Source of the DNA: JBOGJG01 sp050747825 | GTDB taxonomy: Bacteria; Acidobacteriota; UBA6911; RPQK01; JBOGJG01 | NCBI GenBank assembly: GCA_050747825.1 | Contig: JBOGJG010000421.1 | Span: 1-16,259 of the forward strand | DNA: 16,259 nt | Reading direction: 5' to 3' | In this document: positions 15,459 to 16,259 of the stretch, one piece after another | Position numbering within the stretch: the first letter of the stretch is position 1 | How the letters are laid out: the number at the start of each line of letters is the position of its first letter | The notes under the pieces: model-generated | The model's input: the letters and a program-made list of their open reading frames with translations, nothing else | What the model was told of the DNA's origin: nothing | The model's database searches: none | Translations under genes and position numbers: made by a program

Positions 15459-15902
15459 TCAAGGCTTGAAGTACAGCACCATCCCCGCCCCCAGGGCCGT
15501 CAGGGCGAAGCCCAGGTACAGCAGCGGATGAGGAGCCGCTTCCGGCGGGTGGATCCACATGGAGAAAACTACGTTGACGACGGGGGCACCTGCGAAGACC
15601 AGAGGCATGACGTAGGTCGGCAGACCACCGCTGCGAAAAGCCCAGATGATGCAGACGGCGCCCAGCGCTCCCAGCGCTCCCGCCAGGGTGGCCGCCGCCG
15701 AACCGACCAGCGAAAAGCCCCGGAACTCACCCTGATACCAGAGACTCAGCACCGGGACCAGCACTCCGATCAGGAAGTAAGCCACCCCCACGCACAGCAG
15801 CGCGCGCAGAGAGCTCCCCAGCGCCATCTGGCCGCGGTGCAGCGCCGGCCCGTACATTCCCCATGAAACCACCGCCCCCAGAACAAACAACAGCCAAGTC
15901 AT
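15459..15902 (-). CDS. Small multi-spanning membrane protein (DMT/EamA-like half)
   Basis: A 147-aa integral membrane protein with about five hydrophobic segments: MTWLLFVLGAVVSWGMYGPA, ALLCVGVAYFLIGVLVPVLS, LVGSAAATLAGALGALGAVC, MPLVFAGAPVVNVVFSMW and LLYLGFALTALGAGMVLYF. The ordering WGMYGPALHRGQMALG, LRALLCVGVAYF and PLVFAGAPVVN matches an uncharacterised membrane family found in Planctomycetota/Acidobacteriota that resembles half of a drug/metabolite transporter; it would need to dimerise to transport. ATG 15902 is preferred, with GGAG and AAAGGG just upstream; the ORF extends to 15965 but that N-terminus has no support. The substrate is unknown. It stands alone on the minus strand. Confidence 0.75.
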   Translation of the reverse strand: MTWLLFVLGAVVSWGMYGPALHRGQMALGSSLRALLCVGVAYFLIGVLVPVLSLWYQGEFRGFSLVGSAAATLAGALGALGAVCIIWAFRSGGLPTYVMPLVFAGAPVVNVVFSMWIHPPEAAPHPLLYLGFALTALGAGMVLYFKP

Positions 15903-15972
15903 AATCCCTTTCTCCTCAAATAAAAAGGCCGCGGCCATGGTAGCAGCAAAAGAGATGACGCGCACGGGAACT

Positions 15973-16004
15973 GGTTCTTTGGTTCTTTAGTTCTCTGGCT
16001 CTTT
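15973..16004. repeat. Tandem 8-nt repeat (GGTTCTTT)
   Basis: Four consecutive octamers, GGTTCTTT, GGTTCTTT, AGTTCTCT and GGCTCTTT, the last two degenerate. Non-coding, between the membrane gene and the integrase-like gene. Confidence 0.7.
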
Positions 16005-16008
16005 ACCG

Positions 16009-16050
16009 CAACCGCAGACAGCAGTCTGTCAACCGCAGACAGGAGTCTTG
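16009..16050. repeat. Two tandem 21-nt repeats, each with a small hairpin
   Basis: Copy one, CAACCGCAGACAGCAGTCTG plus T (16009-16029), and copy two, CAACCGCAGACAGGAGTCTT plus G (16030-16050), are identical at 18 of 21 positions. Each contains a palindrome: CAGAC-AGCA-GTCTG (16015-16028), and AGAC-AGGA-GTCT in copy two (16037-16048). Similar CCGCAGACAGGAGTCTG repeats are dispersed in several bacterial genomes. They lie about 60 nt upstream of the integrase-like start. Confidence 0.7.
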
Positions 16051-16076
16051 CCCTTTGCCCGGAAATCCGTTAGAAT
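16048..16076 (+). promoter_or_regulatory. Predicted sigma70 promoter for the integrase-like gene
   Basis: TTGCCC (16048-16053) and TAGAAT (16071-16076) are separated by 17 nt, matching -35 at four of six positions and -10 at five of six. Initiation would be near 16083, about 26-32 nt before the two candidate start codons. Confidence 0.4.
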
Positions 16077-16114
16077 TTCACAAAATTGACTTTCAACGCA
16101 GCGGCTCAATGACA

Positions 16115-16259
16115 ATGGAAACGATCTGGTACCGTACATTGGATTGCGTACTTGAAAGCAGCGAAGCCTCTCCAACAGTCTCGGCCATTCCCTTTTCTTT
16201 AGTACGCGAGGTAATTCCCCCACCGAGTGCTGGGCCGAAGCTTCTGGACCGGCTGCGTC
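16115..16259 (+). CDS. N-terminus of a probable integron-type tyrosine recombinase (cut by window edge)
   Basis: An ORF opens at ATG 16115 (or ATG 16109, two codons earlier) and stays open to the last base, giving about 48 residues: METIWYRTLDCVLESS, ...FSLVREVIPPPSAG, then PKLLDRLR at the edge. A proline-rich leader followed by PKLLDRLR is how many integron integrases (IntI) begin, just before their RHYS-x-RTE-x-AY core-binding domain, which would lie beyond the window. No clear Shine-Dalgarno is visible. It is too short to show the catalytic R-H-R-Y residues, so another tyrosine recombinase or an unrelated protein remains possible. Confidence 0.45.
   Translation, partial: METIWYRTLDCVLESSEASPTVSAIPFSLVREVIPPPSAGPKLLDRLR

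Overview
The window is from a moderately high-GC Gram-negative bacterium. The WPQWRGP-type PQQ-propeller proteins, a secreted two-domain esterase, an FG-GAP protein, a RAYT-type transposase relic and an SLC13/RCK_C transporter together suggest an Acidobacteriota or similar soil/sediment lineage. That assignment is inferred from gene content; there is no rRNA or marker gene to confirm it. No tRNA, rRNA or CRISPR array was seen.

Layout. (1) 55-402: an internally deleted REP-associated transposase whose stop codon overlaps the start of the next gene. (2) 402-5863: a three-gene plus-strand unit of a GT4 glycosyltransferase, a LolD/MacB-type ABC ATPase and a very large FtsX-like permease; a long imperfect palindrome separates the ATPase from the permease. 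(3) 5894-7477: mostly decayed material: an orphan signal-peptide stub, a frameshifted FG-GAP/VCBS secreted protein (minus) and a small-protein/nucleotidyltransferase pair (minus) whose second gene has lost its catalytic N-terminus. A promoter-like element occurs twice here. (4) 7710-10136: an SLC13/DASS-type transporter with four RCK_C domains (minus). (5) 10272-10783: an addiction module with an intact antitoxin and a ParE/RelE toxin broken by two frameshifts. (6) 10873-15422: three exported proteins on the plus strand: a double alpha/beta-hydrolase esterase, a PQQ-propeller pseudogene with about 160 residues deleted, and an intact PQQ-propeller paralog. (7) 15459-15902: a small multi-spanning membrane protein (minus). 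(8) 15973-16050: short tandem repeats, followed from 16115 to the window edge by what looks like the N-terminus of an integron-type tyrosine recombinase.

How they work together. The glycosyltransferase, ATPase and permease are tightly packed and plausibly act together on an envelope glycoconjugate or lipid-linked product; the substrate cannot be read from sequence. The esterase and PQQ-propeller proteins look like an exported catabolic or periplasmic set. The main theme is decay: at least six genes are truncated, frameshifted or internally deleted, and these are interspersed with clean long ORFs and mobile-type repeats. I found no convincing wholly new system. The best second looks are the GT-ABC-FtsX unit, the repeated promoter-like box, and the putative integrase at the right edge.
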